Origin: Enterococcus faecalis_A
Lineage (GTDB): Bacteria > Bacillota > Bacilli > Lactobacillales > Enterococcaceae
Direction: 5' to 3'
Length of the DNA: 64,000 nucleotides
NCBI GenBank assembly: GCA_051295955.1
Contig: JBPDWA010000004.1
Coordinates: 186,001-250,000, forward strand
How positions within the stretch are numbered: position 1 is the first letter of the stretch; each line of letters opens with the position of its first letter. A program made the position numbers and the translations under genes. This document shows positions 26,901 through 35,033 of the stretch, in pieces. The notes below the pieces were generated by a model. The model was not told where the DNA came from. It searched no databases and saw only the letters and a program-made list of their open reading frames with translations.

Positions 26901-28938
26901 CCTCAAGGCCTTTTGCAAGCTTGACAGCTCCGTCTGCTTCTTTTACTAAGTTTCCACCACCAAACAAATTGGCTTTTTTTAAACCTTGAAACAATTTCAA
27001 TTGATCAAGCAACCCACGCACCCAACCTGTTGCGCTTTTAAATACCTCAAACCCTTTTATTGCTAATGAAACCCCACTAATTGCGGGTTTTGCTAAATAC
27101 ATGACAGCAATTACTTCTCCAAATTGTTTGGGGTATTGTTGGATAATCCTCAAGAATGGACGCGCAATGTCATAGAAGCCACTAAGCGTTTCTTTCCCAC
27201 GAGTGAACAATCCTACAATGGACTCTTTTGCGTGTTGAAAAAAGCCAATGATTTGAGGCGCATGCCCTGCAATCCAATTTGAACCCACTGTTATCTTTTG
27301 TGATATCCAATCAAGCAATCCATCTGCCATATTGACTGCACTGTCTTTTGCAAATACTTTCCCGAATGCAGATAGGATGGTTTCTACTCCTTTTTCAGCA
27401 GCATTTCCCATCTCTGTAAACTTATCTTGTGTTTTATGATCAGATACCCACTTAGATATGGCTCCGTAAAAAGGATTTTGAGCAGTAAGAATTGGTTTTT
27501 CAAATGCACCAATCAATGCTGGTACCTGAGAATCAATGGTACGTTTCATACCTGACATAGTTTGCAGCATATTTTCAGCAGCTTTACCATATTTGTCTTG
27601 GCCTAATTCATTAAATAGCTTTTCGACAGTCTCAGCGCTAATCTTCCCTTGAGTAGTCATCTTTCGCAATTCCGCCATGGTTAAATTGCTATTGTTCGTC
27701 ACTTTTCGTTCATACTCTAAAAGAGACTCTCCAAACATTGGAAAATATTGACTAAGTTGGTTCATCTCTTGAAGATTTAACTTACCTGTTGCAAGACCAT
27801 GAACCATGTCTTGAGTAACAGTAGTAATTTGATCATCTGTAAGCCCGACAGCGTCACCCATATTAAGCATGGATTTCGTTAAATTATCGGATTCTTCTTT
27901 ATTAGAATGTAAATGATAAAACCCTTGCTCTAATTCATTCACTAAATCACGGGAACGTCCTGTAGCCACAGATAGGTCATTAATGGTTGTTACCATTTCT
28001 TGCGCTTTTTTCGCATCACTTGTTAACGTATTCCAGGCAGCACTCATGACTTGCTGTTCCTGATTGAACTCCGACCCAGCATGAAGTGCCTCAGTAAGCT
28101 GAAGTTTAATACTTTGTAGGCCAGCAATTGCTGCACGTCCAATAAGTTCAGCTCCTAAGATTTTGCCAAAAAGATGATGAGTTTTCTCGGCTTTTTCGTT
28201 TACCTTATCTAGCTGTTCTCGAACAGAAGCCAAATTGAGCTTAGGGCGTTTGGACATAGCTGTCTCTAACTCTGTAAATTCTTTCCTACTATGAGCGACT
28301 TTCGTTCCTAATTCATTCACACGAACCGCTTGCTTTTGATAAGCATCGGATGTCTCTCCAGAATTCCGTTTAACCTGTTCTAATAAACGAGTTTCTTTTT
28401 CTTGGAGTTCTTGTAACGACTTAATCTTTTCGCCTAAAAACCGCCGTTTTTCTTGGTTCGCTTCTAACTCGTGGCCTTCAGCTCGAAGCTTCTCTTGATA
28501 ACTAGCAGAAACACGTTCAGACTGCTCAAGTTCTCTACGCGTTTGAATGATTCCTGATTCATAGAGGGATAGCGTATTTCTTGCTTTTTCTTGTTGCTCC
28601 GACATTGTTTGGAGAGTACGCTCAGCTTTTAGAACTTCCTGAGCAAGTTTATCATGGGCTTCTGCTCCTGCTTTGGTTTCCGTTGAAATCCCTTGCATGG
28701 TTTGCTTCAGTCTGTCTATTCCTTGTCGCTGTTCTTGCATTGCACGTTCCAAGCCTTCTATTTTAGCTCTGTACGCTTCCTCATACTCTCCATTTTGTCG
28801 TAATTGCGCATGTTGTAATTTCCATTCATCCGTCACTTGTTTGACTTCAGAACGCAGACTACGAAGTGAGGCAATAGCTCCTTCAGTTTGTAACGCGATT
28901 GTTTGTTCTAATGTACGTTCATCTTTTGTCACGTCCAT
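23956..28938 (-). CDS. Tape measure protein with NlpC/P60 and lytic transglycosylase domains
   Basis: About 1660 residues. Coiled coil at the N-terminus (residues 1-250), the tape-measure core (LNLQEMNQLSQYFPMFGESL, about 390-480), membrane-like Gly-rich segments near 740 (GAIAGAEGGGAIGTALFPGVGTAIG) and a very charged coiled coil at about 800-1130. An NlpC/P60 domain follows at about 1305-1425 (YVWGAEGPDAFDCSGLVKW, catalytic Cys, His in DHVGIYSG), then a transglycosylase-like SLT domain at about 1445-1550 (QTESGGNES, NPAEGLLQFIP). It sets tail length and probably opens the wall during DNA entry. I chose the ATG at 28938 over 28971. Confidence 0.9.
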   Translation of the reverse strand: MDVTKDERTLEQTIALQTEGAIASLRSLRSEVKQVTDEWKLQHAQLRQNGEYEEAYRAKIEGLERAMQEQRQGIDRLKQTMQGISTETKAGAEAHDKLAQEVLKAERTLQTMSEQQEKARNTLSLYESGIIQTRRELEQSERVSASYQEKLRAEGHELEANQEKRRFLGEKIKSLQELQEKETRLLEQVKRNSGETSDAYQKQAVRVNELGTKVAHSRKEFTELETAMSKRPKLNLASVREQLDKVNEKAEKTHHLFGKILGAELIGRAAIAGLQSIKLQLTEALHAGSEFNQEQQVMSAAWNTLTSDAKKAQEMVTTINDLSVATGRSRDLVNELEQGFYHLHSNKEESDNLTKSMLNMGDAVGLTDDQITTVTQDMVHGLATGKLNLQEMNQLSQYFPMFGESLLEYERKVTNNSNLTMAELRKMTTQGKISAETVEKLFNELGQDKYGKAAENMLQTMSGMKRTIDSQVPALIGAFEKPILTAQNPFYGAISKWVSDHKTQDKFTEMGNAAEKGVETILSAFGKVFAKDSAVNMADGLLDWISQKITVGSNWIAGHAPQIIGFFQHAKESIVGLFTRGKETLSGFYDIARPFLRIIQQYPKQFGEVIAVMYLAKPAISGVSLAIKGFEVFKSATGWVRGLLDQLKLFQGLKKANLFGGGNLVKEADGAVKLAKGLEESAGFMSKLEKGVPILAGLTSLLELRGMTKDTAGEHIGGALGNFGGAIAGAEGGGAIGTALFPGVGTAIGTLAGGIIGALGGTKIGEIVGKQIQTGLTNAFKSHTPIKDHFIKETDGLSDNINHELTKIGINTQAFNEKEEKKVKGLYDNLQKKTEKYFSNKQSQSKKDLDILVKNGALTQEQANNMLKTEQDTDKRKKKLIQDSYKNQSQIVQDYYKTYNSTVKQQQANEQKVLDDYAKKYGKNSKKYNDEKLKIEKENKKALEKLHDEYFTKLTKAQQQTDERLSKELNVSAKKQETILSNLEHAKHKISTEEMKQAILNSREARDTQIKDAETTYKNVKENAEKKYQDIVKAAKKERDESGTITQSQYEDIVSKAKKQRDDTISAAEDQKKKQVKKAEETHEQVVSEATKQAGEHKNAVDHETGDVLGSWANMKDNMAGIVEAVAHGIGHLIHALSSKWGNDLIDFKFGAHAQGTSGLSHDEIALVGEEGFELAHHPLTGIFPVGTRGPEIRPLQAGTSILPHDRSKQFLAMTQGLPAHASGVWGTIHNLYDWVKDKAEDAMSFVGEGANKLYQSIVDKLEVSKFIQSLGNGSGQVLAQSAFDLMKDKIVGYVQSLFDQFKNETGGTGTRGEFLRIARTQAGKPYVWGAEGPDAFDCSGLVKWALKQMGIAFPHFSGSQFESTTPISEKDAKPGDLAFFGAGGKDHVGIYSGKDRMFNAMNPQDGIRESSIHSFSDPFAGIRRINQLTDNGGLLTGNNSRWGNAILEAAKLLGVQLAPWQIQNLLKQIQTESGGNESIRQQVWDINMANGNPAEGLLQFIPQTFAQWALPGHTNIFSGFDQIIAAIRRLNAMDTWNYIGQGHGWEHGGFVSQHGYYELGEGNQEEAIIPLHKGMRSLDMLYKTMAKLGVSPKVTVVNDCPKDSVKRLEPFLLEILHAIKDTKTISINLGDKLVQVVDRQLGQKSFTSTRLELGGGAIG

Positions 28939-28948
28939 CCGTCCTTTC

Positions 28949-29157
28949 CTAACAAGTAAGTATGCCTCCATTTTCGATGAATGATGTCATGCTTTGTTTT
29001 GTATTTGTCTTGTTTAAATTTCCGTCTTCTCTTGGTGCATACAGTTCCATCAAAACGTAAAAAGGCTGACTTTCGATCGTTGCTAAGTCCCATTTAGAAT
29101 CATCGAGCAATCGCTTTTCAAAGTCTAAAAAATCATTATAAGCCACTAAAGAGCTTA
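28949..29157 (-). CDS. GpT part of the tail assembly chaperone GpGT, made by -1 frameshift
   Basis: This frame has no convincing start of its own: GTG at 29146 has no ribosome site. It opens directly behind the slippery site at the end of the GpG gene. After a -1 shift reading continues ...EKK-VSSLVAYNDFLDFEKRLLDD to the stop at 28949, giving a fusion of about 176 residues. The layout is that of lambda G/GT, where the GT form carries the tape measure protein during tail assembly. The tape measure gene follows within about 10 bases. Confidence 0.85.
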
Positions 29158-29478
29158 CTTTTTTTCATTATCTTCTATTGTTTCTCCTGTTGGATTGATC
29201 AATTTATAGAATAAGGTAAAAGCAAAGTTTGTCATTCGAGCCATCGGCCATTCTTCTAGTTCTTTTACTTCTTTTGGTTTTAAACTCAATATTACTTTTA
29301 AAAAATCTAGTGACACATTAAGCAAGTCGTCGAAAAACTCTAACGCTTGCATTTGGTCTTCTGTCTCTCTAGACATTTTGTCTAATCGATTGAATTCTTT
29401 GCCAAATTTTAGAGCCAACCGCACTTGTTTCACGGTTGGCTCTTGTGGCATACGCTCTAATAGATTTTCTTCTAACAT
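29155..29478 (-). CDS. Tail assembly chaperone GpG
   Basis: 107 residues, mostly helical (VKQVRLALKFGKEFNRLDKM, DFLKVILSLKPKEVKELEEW). It lies between the major tail protein genes and the tape measure gene, the fixed place of the G/GT chaperone. The last codons are GAA AAA AAG followed by a stop, which sets up the -1 frameshift to GpGT. Confidence 0.8.
   Translation of the reverse strand: MLEENLLERMPQEPTVKQVRLALKFGKEFNRLDKMSRETEDQMQALEFFDDLLNVSLDFLKVILSLKPKEVKELEEWPMARMTNFAFTLFYKLINPTGETIEDNEKK
29158..29164 (-). promoter_or_regulatory. Programmed -1 ribosomal frameshift site (A AAA AAG)
   Basis: On the minus strand the heptamer A AAA AAG lies in the correct register of the gpG frame, immediately before its stop codon TAA. 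A -1 slip here opens the gpT frame. This is one of the most efficient bacterial slippery sequences. Confidence 0.9.
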
Positions 29479-29479
29479 A

Positions 29480-29788
29480 TTAAACTTCCTCAGCTTTCTT
29501 TATAGTAATGGAAATAGGTAGAGTTGTGTCATCTGTCATTGTCATCACCCCAGAGACAATTTGGCCATTGGAATCTTTGGTAAATTCCAATGCTTTTATG
29601 CCTAGGCCATCATCTCCTTTAGCGCCTGGTGCCCCGTCTTTTCCGTTGCTTCCGGGATCTCCTTTCTCCCCTTTAGGCCCAGCTGGGATTTGAGAAAGTT
29701 TTGCTTCTAATTCCTTTGTATCATCGACTAAATCATTGTGGTCGGTATGTTGAATTTCATCGTTTGGTTGCACATATTTTGCTTTCAT
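29480..29788 (-). CDS. Collagen-like Gly-X-Y repeat protein in the tail module
   Basis: About 102 residues. Residues about 30-60 form a short triple-helix region of some eleven Gly-X-Y triplets (GPKGEKGDPGSNG, GAPGAKGDDG). The N-terminal YVQPNDEIQHTDHNDLVDDTKELEAKL is helical and the C-terminal part beta-rich (IVSGVMTMTDDTTLPISITIK). It follows the major tail protein and could be a decoration on the tail tube, trimerised by the collagen-like part. The ATG at 29788 with AAAGG eight bases upstream is preferred. Confidence 0.75.
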   Translation of the reverse strand: MKAKYVQPNDEIQHTDHNDLVDDTKELEAKLSQIPAGPKGEKGDPGSNGKDGAPGAKGDDGLGIKALEFTKDSNGQIVSGVMTMTDDTTLPISITIKKAEEV

Positions 29789-29806
29789 AGTTGTCATCCT
29801 TTCTGG

Positions 29807-30427
29807 TTAGGCGTAAGTTTTTGTTGTATCATACTTGCTATCGGATACATCATATTTAGATCCCTTGTCTGGATTTCCTCCGGGACGAACTAACGCTTCC
29901 CATTTATCTTTATCAAATGTCTCATTTTCAACTGCGTCTACATACGTTTCACCATCTGATTTTCTTGTTTCAGCTTTGAACGTTAATTTATCTGGCGAAT
30001 GTACTTGACTGGCAGTATTTGTTTTCATATCGATCGAAGTTGCAGAAAAGGTGCCATTTAGAATTGCTACATGCGCATTCTTTCCACTTTCCGCATCTTC
30101 TGCAATCATTTCAAAGCTGCATTGCGGTGGTTGCGTGTCATTATTCATATGCCCAAAACCATCTGCTCCTACTTTACCTAAAATGATATCCATTATTTTT
30201 TTAGGAATCGCATTTGCTGTAAAAGAAACTTGGATATTCCCTACACCTTTTGTCGGGTTTTTCCAGATACCATCCGAACCATAAATAGGTTGCCCTGAAG
30301 GGGCAATATTTGAAATATTAGCATCTACCGTTGAACCAGATTTTTGATCAATTGTGTAGATGTCTTTTACTTTTTCATTTTCATCATAAATAGCGATAAT
30401 CGCTTTGCTAAAACCAAATGTTGCCAT
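29807..30427 (-). CDS. Major tail protein
   Basis: 206 residues with the pattern of phi13-type major tail proteins: ATFGFSKAIIAIYDENEKVKDIYTID near the start, ISNIAPSGQPIYGSDG, and LNGTFSATSIDMKTN...LTFKAE. It forms the tail tube by stacked hexamers. It lies between the tail-completion gene and the collagen-like protein gene, with a ribosome site GAGAGTGA. Confidence 0.88.
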   Translation of the reverse strand: MATFGFSKAIIAIYDENEKVKDIYTIDQKSGSTVDANISNIAPSGQPIYGSDGIWKNPTKGVGNIQVSFTANAIPKKIMDIILGKVGADGFGHMNNDTQPPQCSFEMIAEDAESGKNAHVAILNGTFSATSIDMKTNTASQVHSPDKLTFKAETRKSDGETYVDAVENETFDKDKWEALVRPGGNPDKGSKYDVSDSKYDTTKTYA

Positions 30428-30429
30428 TG

Positions 30430-30783
30430 TTAGTCACTCTCTTTTCTTAGGTATTTTATTTTTTGGTATTTTAGAGTTGCTTGGAATATGGAAATTTCAG
30501 GGTCATACTGGTGATATCCCGAAATTTGCACAAAATGATTTGATTCTAATAATTTATTTATTTTGTCTTCATATTCGTCTGGGTTTGTTTCATCGTCATA
30601 GGAAATTGTCAATTGTACTTCTTCTGTCTTGGCAGTTGTGATATTACTGCCAGCAATACTTCTCACAGAATAAATTTCCGATAGCAAAATAAATGTTTTA
30701 TTCATCTTATAACCAATTGGTAGATGATAAGCGAAAACGTTGTCTATATCTTTAAACAATTTTTGCACATCTTTAACAATCAC
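30430..30783 (-). CDS. Tail terminator/completion-type protein
   Basis: 117 residues, in the slot between the HK97 gp10-like gene and the major tail protein, where tail terminators are encoded. Its size and mixed fold (YSVRSIAGSNITTAKTEEVQLTISYDD, KINKLLESNHFVQIS) agree. No sequence motif proves it. Overlaps the upstream gene by four bases. Confidence 0.65.
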   Translation of the reverse strand: MIVKDVQKLFKDIDNVFAYHLPIGYKMNKTFILLSEIYSVRSIAGSNITTAKTEEVQLTISYDDETNPDEYEDKINKLLESNHFVQISGYHQYDPEISIFQATLKYQKIKYLRKESD

Positions 30784-31205
30784 TTTCGCATCACTTCCTC
30801 GTTATAGGCCTGTTCCATTGCCTTAAAAATATTTGCTTTCGTCTCAAGATAAGTTAATTCTACAAAGTGTCTTCCCGGGATGAACTTCACCGTATGAGAA
30901 GTTTTCCCTTTTCCTCCATGAGACATGTACCCATCGTTTAGAAGACGCGCAATATAACCTTTAGCCCCTTTCTGGGTACTAAAAAAAACCGAACTATTTC
31001 CGGTTGTAGCATCAGTACGTTGTTTCAAACTGTCAACCACATGTTTATTTTCCTTATGGTTACTCTGTGGCGTGTTCTTTTTAAGCGCTTGTTTGTATAC
31101 CTTAGCACCAGCTTTAGTAATACGCTTTCGTTGTTCAAACGTGGGAATACATTGTTCAACTTTCGCCAAAAAATGCTCAAATTGCTCTTCAAGCTCATCA
31201 ACCAT
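30780..31205 (-). CDS. HK97 gp10-family head-tail joining protein
   Basis: 141 residues with the gp10 family pattern: TFEQRKRITKAGAKVYKQALKKNTPQS, then FFSTQKGAKGYIARLLNDGYMSHGG and a helical end (EAMEQAYNEEVMRK type). It takes part in joining head and tail. Overlaps both neighbours slightly in a continuous morphogenesis operon. Confidence 0.8.
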   Translation of the reverse strand: MVDELEEQFEHFLAKVEQCIPTFEQRKRITKAGAKVYKQALKKNTPQSNHKENKHVVDSLKQRTDATTGNSSVFFSTQKGAKGYIARLLNDGYMSHGGKGKTSHTVKFIPGRHFVELTYLETKANIFKAMEQAYNEEVMRK

Positions 31206-31542
31206 TTTTCTCCACTTCCTTTAAAACAAGCATATCAAAAGACTTCGGCCCATCATCTGCATCTGGATGGTACGAAGCTATTTTGTAAACAACCCCTTGA
31301 AATTGTGCATGCGTCCATCTTCCTAGTCCGGTTTTTAATGTACGAATGAGAATAGATTTTGAAAAATGTTGTTCTGTCCCCATGAGTTGAATAATCTCAG
31401 ACGTTGACAGAGAGAACAAACTACACCACAATTCTTTTTCAGAAACAAATTTAGGTTTCTTAATTCCAGATGGTGTGTCAACATCTTCCATAATTCCAAG
31501 GTTCACTCTATACGTTAGACGACTGGGATTCACTTTTTTCAA
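31198..31542 (-). CDS. Phage head-tail adaptor (stopper) protein
   Basis: 114 residues with the head-tail joining family features: NPSRLTYRVNLGIMED at the start, ELWCSLFSLSTSEIIQLMG in the middle and AQFQGVVYKIASYHPDAD near the end. It closes the portal after packaging. Overlaps the connector gene upstream by about 35 bases and the gp10-like gene downstream by eight. Confidence 0.8.
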   Translation of the reverse strand: MKKVNPSRLTYRVNLGIMEDVDTPSGIKKPKFVSEKELWCSLFSLSTSEIIQLMGTEQHFSKSILIRTLKTGLGRWTHAQFQGVVYKIASYHPDADDGPKSFDMLVLKEVEKNG

Positions 31543-31876
31543 GACGTTTGCTCCTTTCTATGAGATAGGCTATCCTGAGTTGTGCGATGATTGCACGACT
31601 AACAGGATCTACTGAATTCACAGAAGATATCTGCACAGACACCCGGTACATATAGTACGTAGATGCCAGAGCAATCAGAGCTGTAGTAAATAATGATTCT
31701 ACTTGTGGCAGCGAGTAAAAATCTGCCATGGGCGTATCTTCTTCTCCGATTGCTTGTTTGAGGTATGTTGATGCTGCAATAATATTACGTTTTAGAATTT
31801 CATCGTCATAATCACCATCTATTCTTAAACTAAGTTTTAGTAATTCTAGAAATTCCAGCAGCTTTTTGTCATCCAT
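31508..31876 (-). CDS. Phage head-tail connector protein (gp6-like)
   Basis: 122 residues, helical: LLEFLELLKLSLRIDGDYDDEILKRNIIAASTYLKQAIG, then VESLFTTALIALASTYYMYRV. This is the pattern of the HK97 gp6/SPP1 gp15-like connector that forms a ring under the portal. It lies straight after the capsid gene as usual. Confidence 0.82.
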   Translation of the reverse strand: MDDKKLLEFLELLKLSLRIDGDYDDEILKRNIIAASTYLKQAIGEEDTPMADFYSLPQVESLFTTALIALASTYYMYRVSVQISSVNSVDPVSRAIIAQLRIAYLIERSKRLEKSESQSSNV

Positions 31877-31942
31877 TTTCCCACCGCCTAACTATATTGC
31901 GAGCCTTCGTTATAAATTGCGCCCGAATCATATCGGGCAGTC

Positions 31943-33100
31943 TTAGGGTTTCGGTGTATCATTGATAGATAACAGGAAACCAGCTTTCTCGTCCGTTATT
32001 TCCACGTCAAACCGCAAAACACCCATTAAATAGCGTCCGTAAATACTATTTTCTGCCCACACAACAGATGCTTGATTGCGGTCGAAAATAGTTACTGCGC
32101 GACGATCACCAATAAAGGCGACTTGATCCCCCGCTTTTTCTCCTAATAATGTGTCTGGCACTTTGGTTACAGGAACACCAAGCAATGTTCCGCCAGAAGC
32201 TGAAGTGATGTCCCGATGGAAAATGTATTGACCTTGCTTATCTTTGAGCGTATCCAACGTTTGGTATAAGCTTTGTGTACAAATGATTTGAGGAACGTAG
32301 GCAGGATCTAATTTCACATTCAGAATTTCCTTAATGCTATCAACTAAATCATCTTTAGCGCCTGGCGTAACTTTTTCAAACGCTTTTAGCTTAGCGACAA
32401 GGAATTTATTTGTTGTATTGAGCATGCGTTGTGAAATTTGGTTCGAAATTAGGGTTGTTAAATCTGTTTGCGCATCTGAAATTGCTTCTTGTGAAATTGG
32501 TAAAGCCCCTCGATAGGTCTGAACTTCCCATTTTACTTCATGAAATTTAGGAGCGGCCAATTCGGGATTCTTTGCCAGTTCTTCCACAGAAGATAACGCA
32601 TCTGTTGGATTTTCTAAAATAGGGTAACTCCCTGATTTCGTTCCGACATCTGTTTTATTGAATTTTTCCGACAAATCGTAAAGCGTTTGAACTTCTTTTT
32701 GAGGAATATAAGAGATATCTTTCGGAATGATGACCTCTTGATTGATTGTTGTGACGTTCTCTCTAATTTCACCTTTATGAAGATACGCATTGATAGCATC
32801 ACGTACTTCTTTCTTAGGATCTTCATTTGTCACTTTTCGAAGGATTGGCATATTATTGTCTTTTTTTACATCAAAACGTTTTTCTTCCTCTTCTTCGATG
32901 GTGTCCAATTGATTCACTTTTTCCATTTGCATTTTCCGTTCTTCTAAATTTGAAATTGCCTGACGCAATTCATCTAATTCTTCAAATCGTTTCGTTACAT
33001 CTTCTCCGGCATCAGCTAATGAACGAGTTTCTTTTAGTGTTTCATTATATGTCGCTCGTTTTTCTTGCAATTCTTTTAATAATTTTTCCATGTTACTCAT
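31943..33100 (-). CDS. Major capsid protein, HK97 fold
   Basis: 385 residues. Residues 1-60 are a coiled-coil scaffold-like delta domain (LKELQEKRATYNETLKETRSLADAGEDV), removed by the protease on maturation; the mature HK97-fold part follows from about residue 90. Visible family stretches are YPILENPTDALSSVEEL, FHEVKWEVQTYRGALPISQE and GVPVTKVPDTLLG. It follows the prohead protease gene with an overlap of eight bases. Confidence 0.92.
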   Translation of the reverse strand: MSNMEKLLKELQEKRATYNETLKETRSLADAGEDVTKRFEELDELRQAISNLEERKMQMEKVNQLDTIEEEEEKRFDVKKDNNMPILRKVTNEDPKKEVRDAINAYLHKGEIRENVTTINQEVIIPKDISYIPQKEVQTLYDLSEKFNKTDVGTKSGSYPILENPTDALSSVEELAKNPELAAPKFHEVKWEVQTYRGALPISQEAISDAQTDLTTLISNQISQRMLNTTNKFLVAKLKAFEKVTPGAKDDLVDSIKEILNVKLDPAYVPQIICTQSLYQTLDTLKDKQGQYIFHRDITSASGGTLLGVPVTKVPDTLLGEKAGDQVAFIGDRRAVTIFDRNQASVVWAENSIYGRYLMGVLRFDVEITDEKAGFLLSINDTPKP

Positions 33101-33662
33101 CTCCTAAGTTATAGTAGTGTAATAATTTGTCTCTTTGGCGTATTTTATTTCGATGATGCTCTAATGATCGTTTATCCACTGTAGTTTGCTTATAGGCAGG
33201 GATGGGCGTAAGTGTTATTTCGAATAACTGATCAATTTCTTCTACTCTCCGCTGATCAGGTTCTGTACCGTTAGACCATTGCCAACTATCTCGCTTCACT
33301 GTAAATCCAAAACTGCAACCTTTGATATTCCCCGCCTGAACATTCGCTAAAACATCCCGTGCTAATGTGGTATCTGGCAAAACAGCTTCAAAATAAAGCC
33401 CCGTATCATCCGCTCGGAGTGTCAGGGTATTGCTATCACTACGTGCCAAAATATTAGCGGTGTCATGATTGTATAAACATAACACTTCCTGCATATTGAC
33501 GTTTTGGAAAGCTGTTGGAGCGATCGTTTCAATGAAACCACCTAAATCTTCACTCGGTTCGTTAAACCTGACAGCATAGCCACATAGCTTATTCTTATTT
33601 ACATCAGCGTTATCACGTGTCTGGAATTGAATTGGACACACTCGAATTTCCTTTTTGTTCAT
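33093..33662 (-). CDS. Prohead protease, HK97 family
   Basis: About 189 residues of the U35-type prohead protease family: LCGYAVRFNEPSEDLGGFIETIAPTAF, CLYNHDTANILARS (the catalytic His region), LARDVLANVQAGNIKGCSFGF (Ser region) and ITLTPIPAYKQTTV. It trims the capsid delta domain and itself. The ATG at 33662 with AAGGGTGG eight bases upstream is preferred to an upstream GTG. It overlaps the portal gene by about 50 bases. Confidence 0.9.
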   Translation of the reverse strand: MNKKEIRVCPIQFQTRDNADVNKNKLCGYAVRFNEPSEDLGGFIETIAPTAFQNVNMQEVLCLYNHDTANILARSDSNTLTLRADDTGLYFEAVLPDTTLARDVLANVQAGNIKGCSFGFTVKRDSWQWSNGTEPDQRRVEEIDQLFEITLTPIPAYKQTTVDKRSLEHHRNKIRQRDKLLHYYNLGDE

Positions 33663-34830
33663 TGTTCTCACCACCCTTCAATGGTTTTGTCGGCGTAGGG
33701 GGTAATGTGGGATATCCTTTATTTTTTGCCGATTCAATAATTTCTTTTGTTAATAAATCCCCTGTTGATTGTAAAAGAACTTCTTGTGCAACGCCGGGTG
33801 TAAGTACAGACTTTTGAACAAGGTTAGCTACACGATTCTCTAATTGTTGACCATCCATGTCCAATACGTGGCGAGTACTTGGCGCAATATCTGGAGTTAG
33901 TTTCATTTGTAGCTCCGAAATAACGGGACGAATATACCTAGCTAAAGCCGTTGTGTAAAGAGTGGATACCATTTCGATGTTTGAATGTTCTGATTCGGAC
34001 CCTAAATAGTCTTTGGGGATCCCATATACCTTAGCAATTTGATCGCTAGTCCAATCCGTCGCTCGTAAGAATTTTGCTAAGTCTTGGCTTAGTTCAATCG
34101 GATGATACTTTGATAATTGATCAACTATTCCAACACCATCTTTTTTTAACGTCTCCATAAATTGTTTTTTAAAAGCCTTTTGTGCTTTTGCGCTGAGATC
34201 TGTTCGTTGAATCTCCAGTATTCCTTTGACATTTAATGCATTCATAAAGGCATTTAATGTAAATTTTTGGTTTGTATCTTGTAATTTCAATTCTTTTGAT
34301 AATGCAATTAGAGGGGAATTCCCTATCATACCGTCCGTAGAACAGATACGAAAATGAAGGACTTGATTAGCTGATATCGCTTGTTCATCGGGCCTTTCAG
34401 AATTCGGAAACGTAACATCATACCAAAGCGATGTATTATAATTATCCTTATTCACCGTCACTTGACTGGGGCTAAGGTACTCTAACGTATCTATGCGTCC
34501 TGTTATGTTATCTCCATAAATACGAGCGTATGCATTCCCTGAAAGTAATAACTGAGCAAATATTGCTTGCCAAAATGTATATCCGTTTGTTATACGATTA
34601 GGCTTTTTTAGTATTTTACTCACTTGTTTTTTGTTTGTTTCAAATTCTATGGCCGCAAGATCACTACTCAGCAAGTGGATGACGGAAAAGATATCTGAGT
34701 GTTTTAATGCTTGTTTTGCATCCACATAATCTCCTGAAAAAATTAATCGATTCCCATCAAACTGAATTCCAACATTTGAATAACCTGCTTGAATTGTGGA
34801 ATAATCTTTTTTTAAGCTTCTAAACAGCAT
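33613..34830 (-). CDS. Portal protein, HK97 family
   Basis: 405 residues with the portal pattern: SDIFSVIHLLSSDLAAIEFE, YTFWQAIFAQLLLSGNAYARI, LHFRICSTDGMIGNSPLIAL, KVYGIPKDYLGSESEHSNIEM. It forms the dodecameric DNA gate of the capsid and docks the terminase. It is preceded directly by a small membrane-like protein gene. Confidence 0.92.
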   Translation of the reverse strand: MLFRSLKKDYSTIQAGYSNVGIQFDGNRLIFSGDYVDAKQALKHSDIFSVIHLLSSDLAAIEFETNKKQVSKILKKPNRITNGYTFWQAIFAQLLLSGNAYARIYGDNITGRIDTLEYLSPSQVTVNKDNYNTSLWYDVTFPNSERPDEQAISANQVLHFRICSTDGMIGNSPLIALSKELKLQDTNQKFTLNAFMNALNVKGILEIQRTDLSAKAQKAFKKQFMETLKKDGVGIVDQLSKYHPIELSQDLAKFLRATDWTSDQIAKVYGIPKDYLGSESEHSNIEMVSTLYTTALARYIRPVISELQMKLTPDIAPSTRHVLDMDGQQLENRVANLVQKSVLTPGVAQEVLLQSTGDLLTKEIIESAKNKGYPTLPPTPTKPLKGGENNEQKGNSSVSNSIPDT

Positions 34831-35033
34831 TACTTATCACCACCCTTTGCTTGATTAACTAATAGAGCTAGCAATAGTAGGGCGATACCTAATGCACCTA
34901 ATCCCAATACAGGACTAAAAAAATAGACCATTCGTACTAAACAGTACAAACCGCCTAAGAATAAAATAGAATGTATTTGATTAATAATTAACTCTCTTAT
35001 GCGTTTTAGCAACAGCCATAACTTTTTCATCAT
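34830..35033 (-). CDS. Small membrane protein between terminase and portal
   Basis: 67 residues with two hydrophobic segments (IHSILFLGGLYCLVRMVYFF, LGLGALGIALLLLALLV). Small open frames at this spot are common in Lactobacillales siphophages; no function is known. Its ends touch both neighbours. Confidence 0.6.
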   Translation of the reverse strand: MMKKLWLLLKRIRELIINQIHSILFLGGLYCLVRMVYFFSPVLGLGALGIALLLLALLVNQAKGGDK

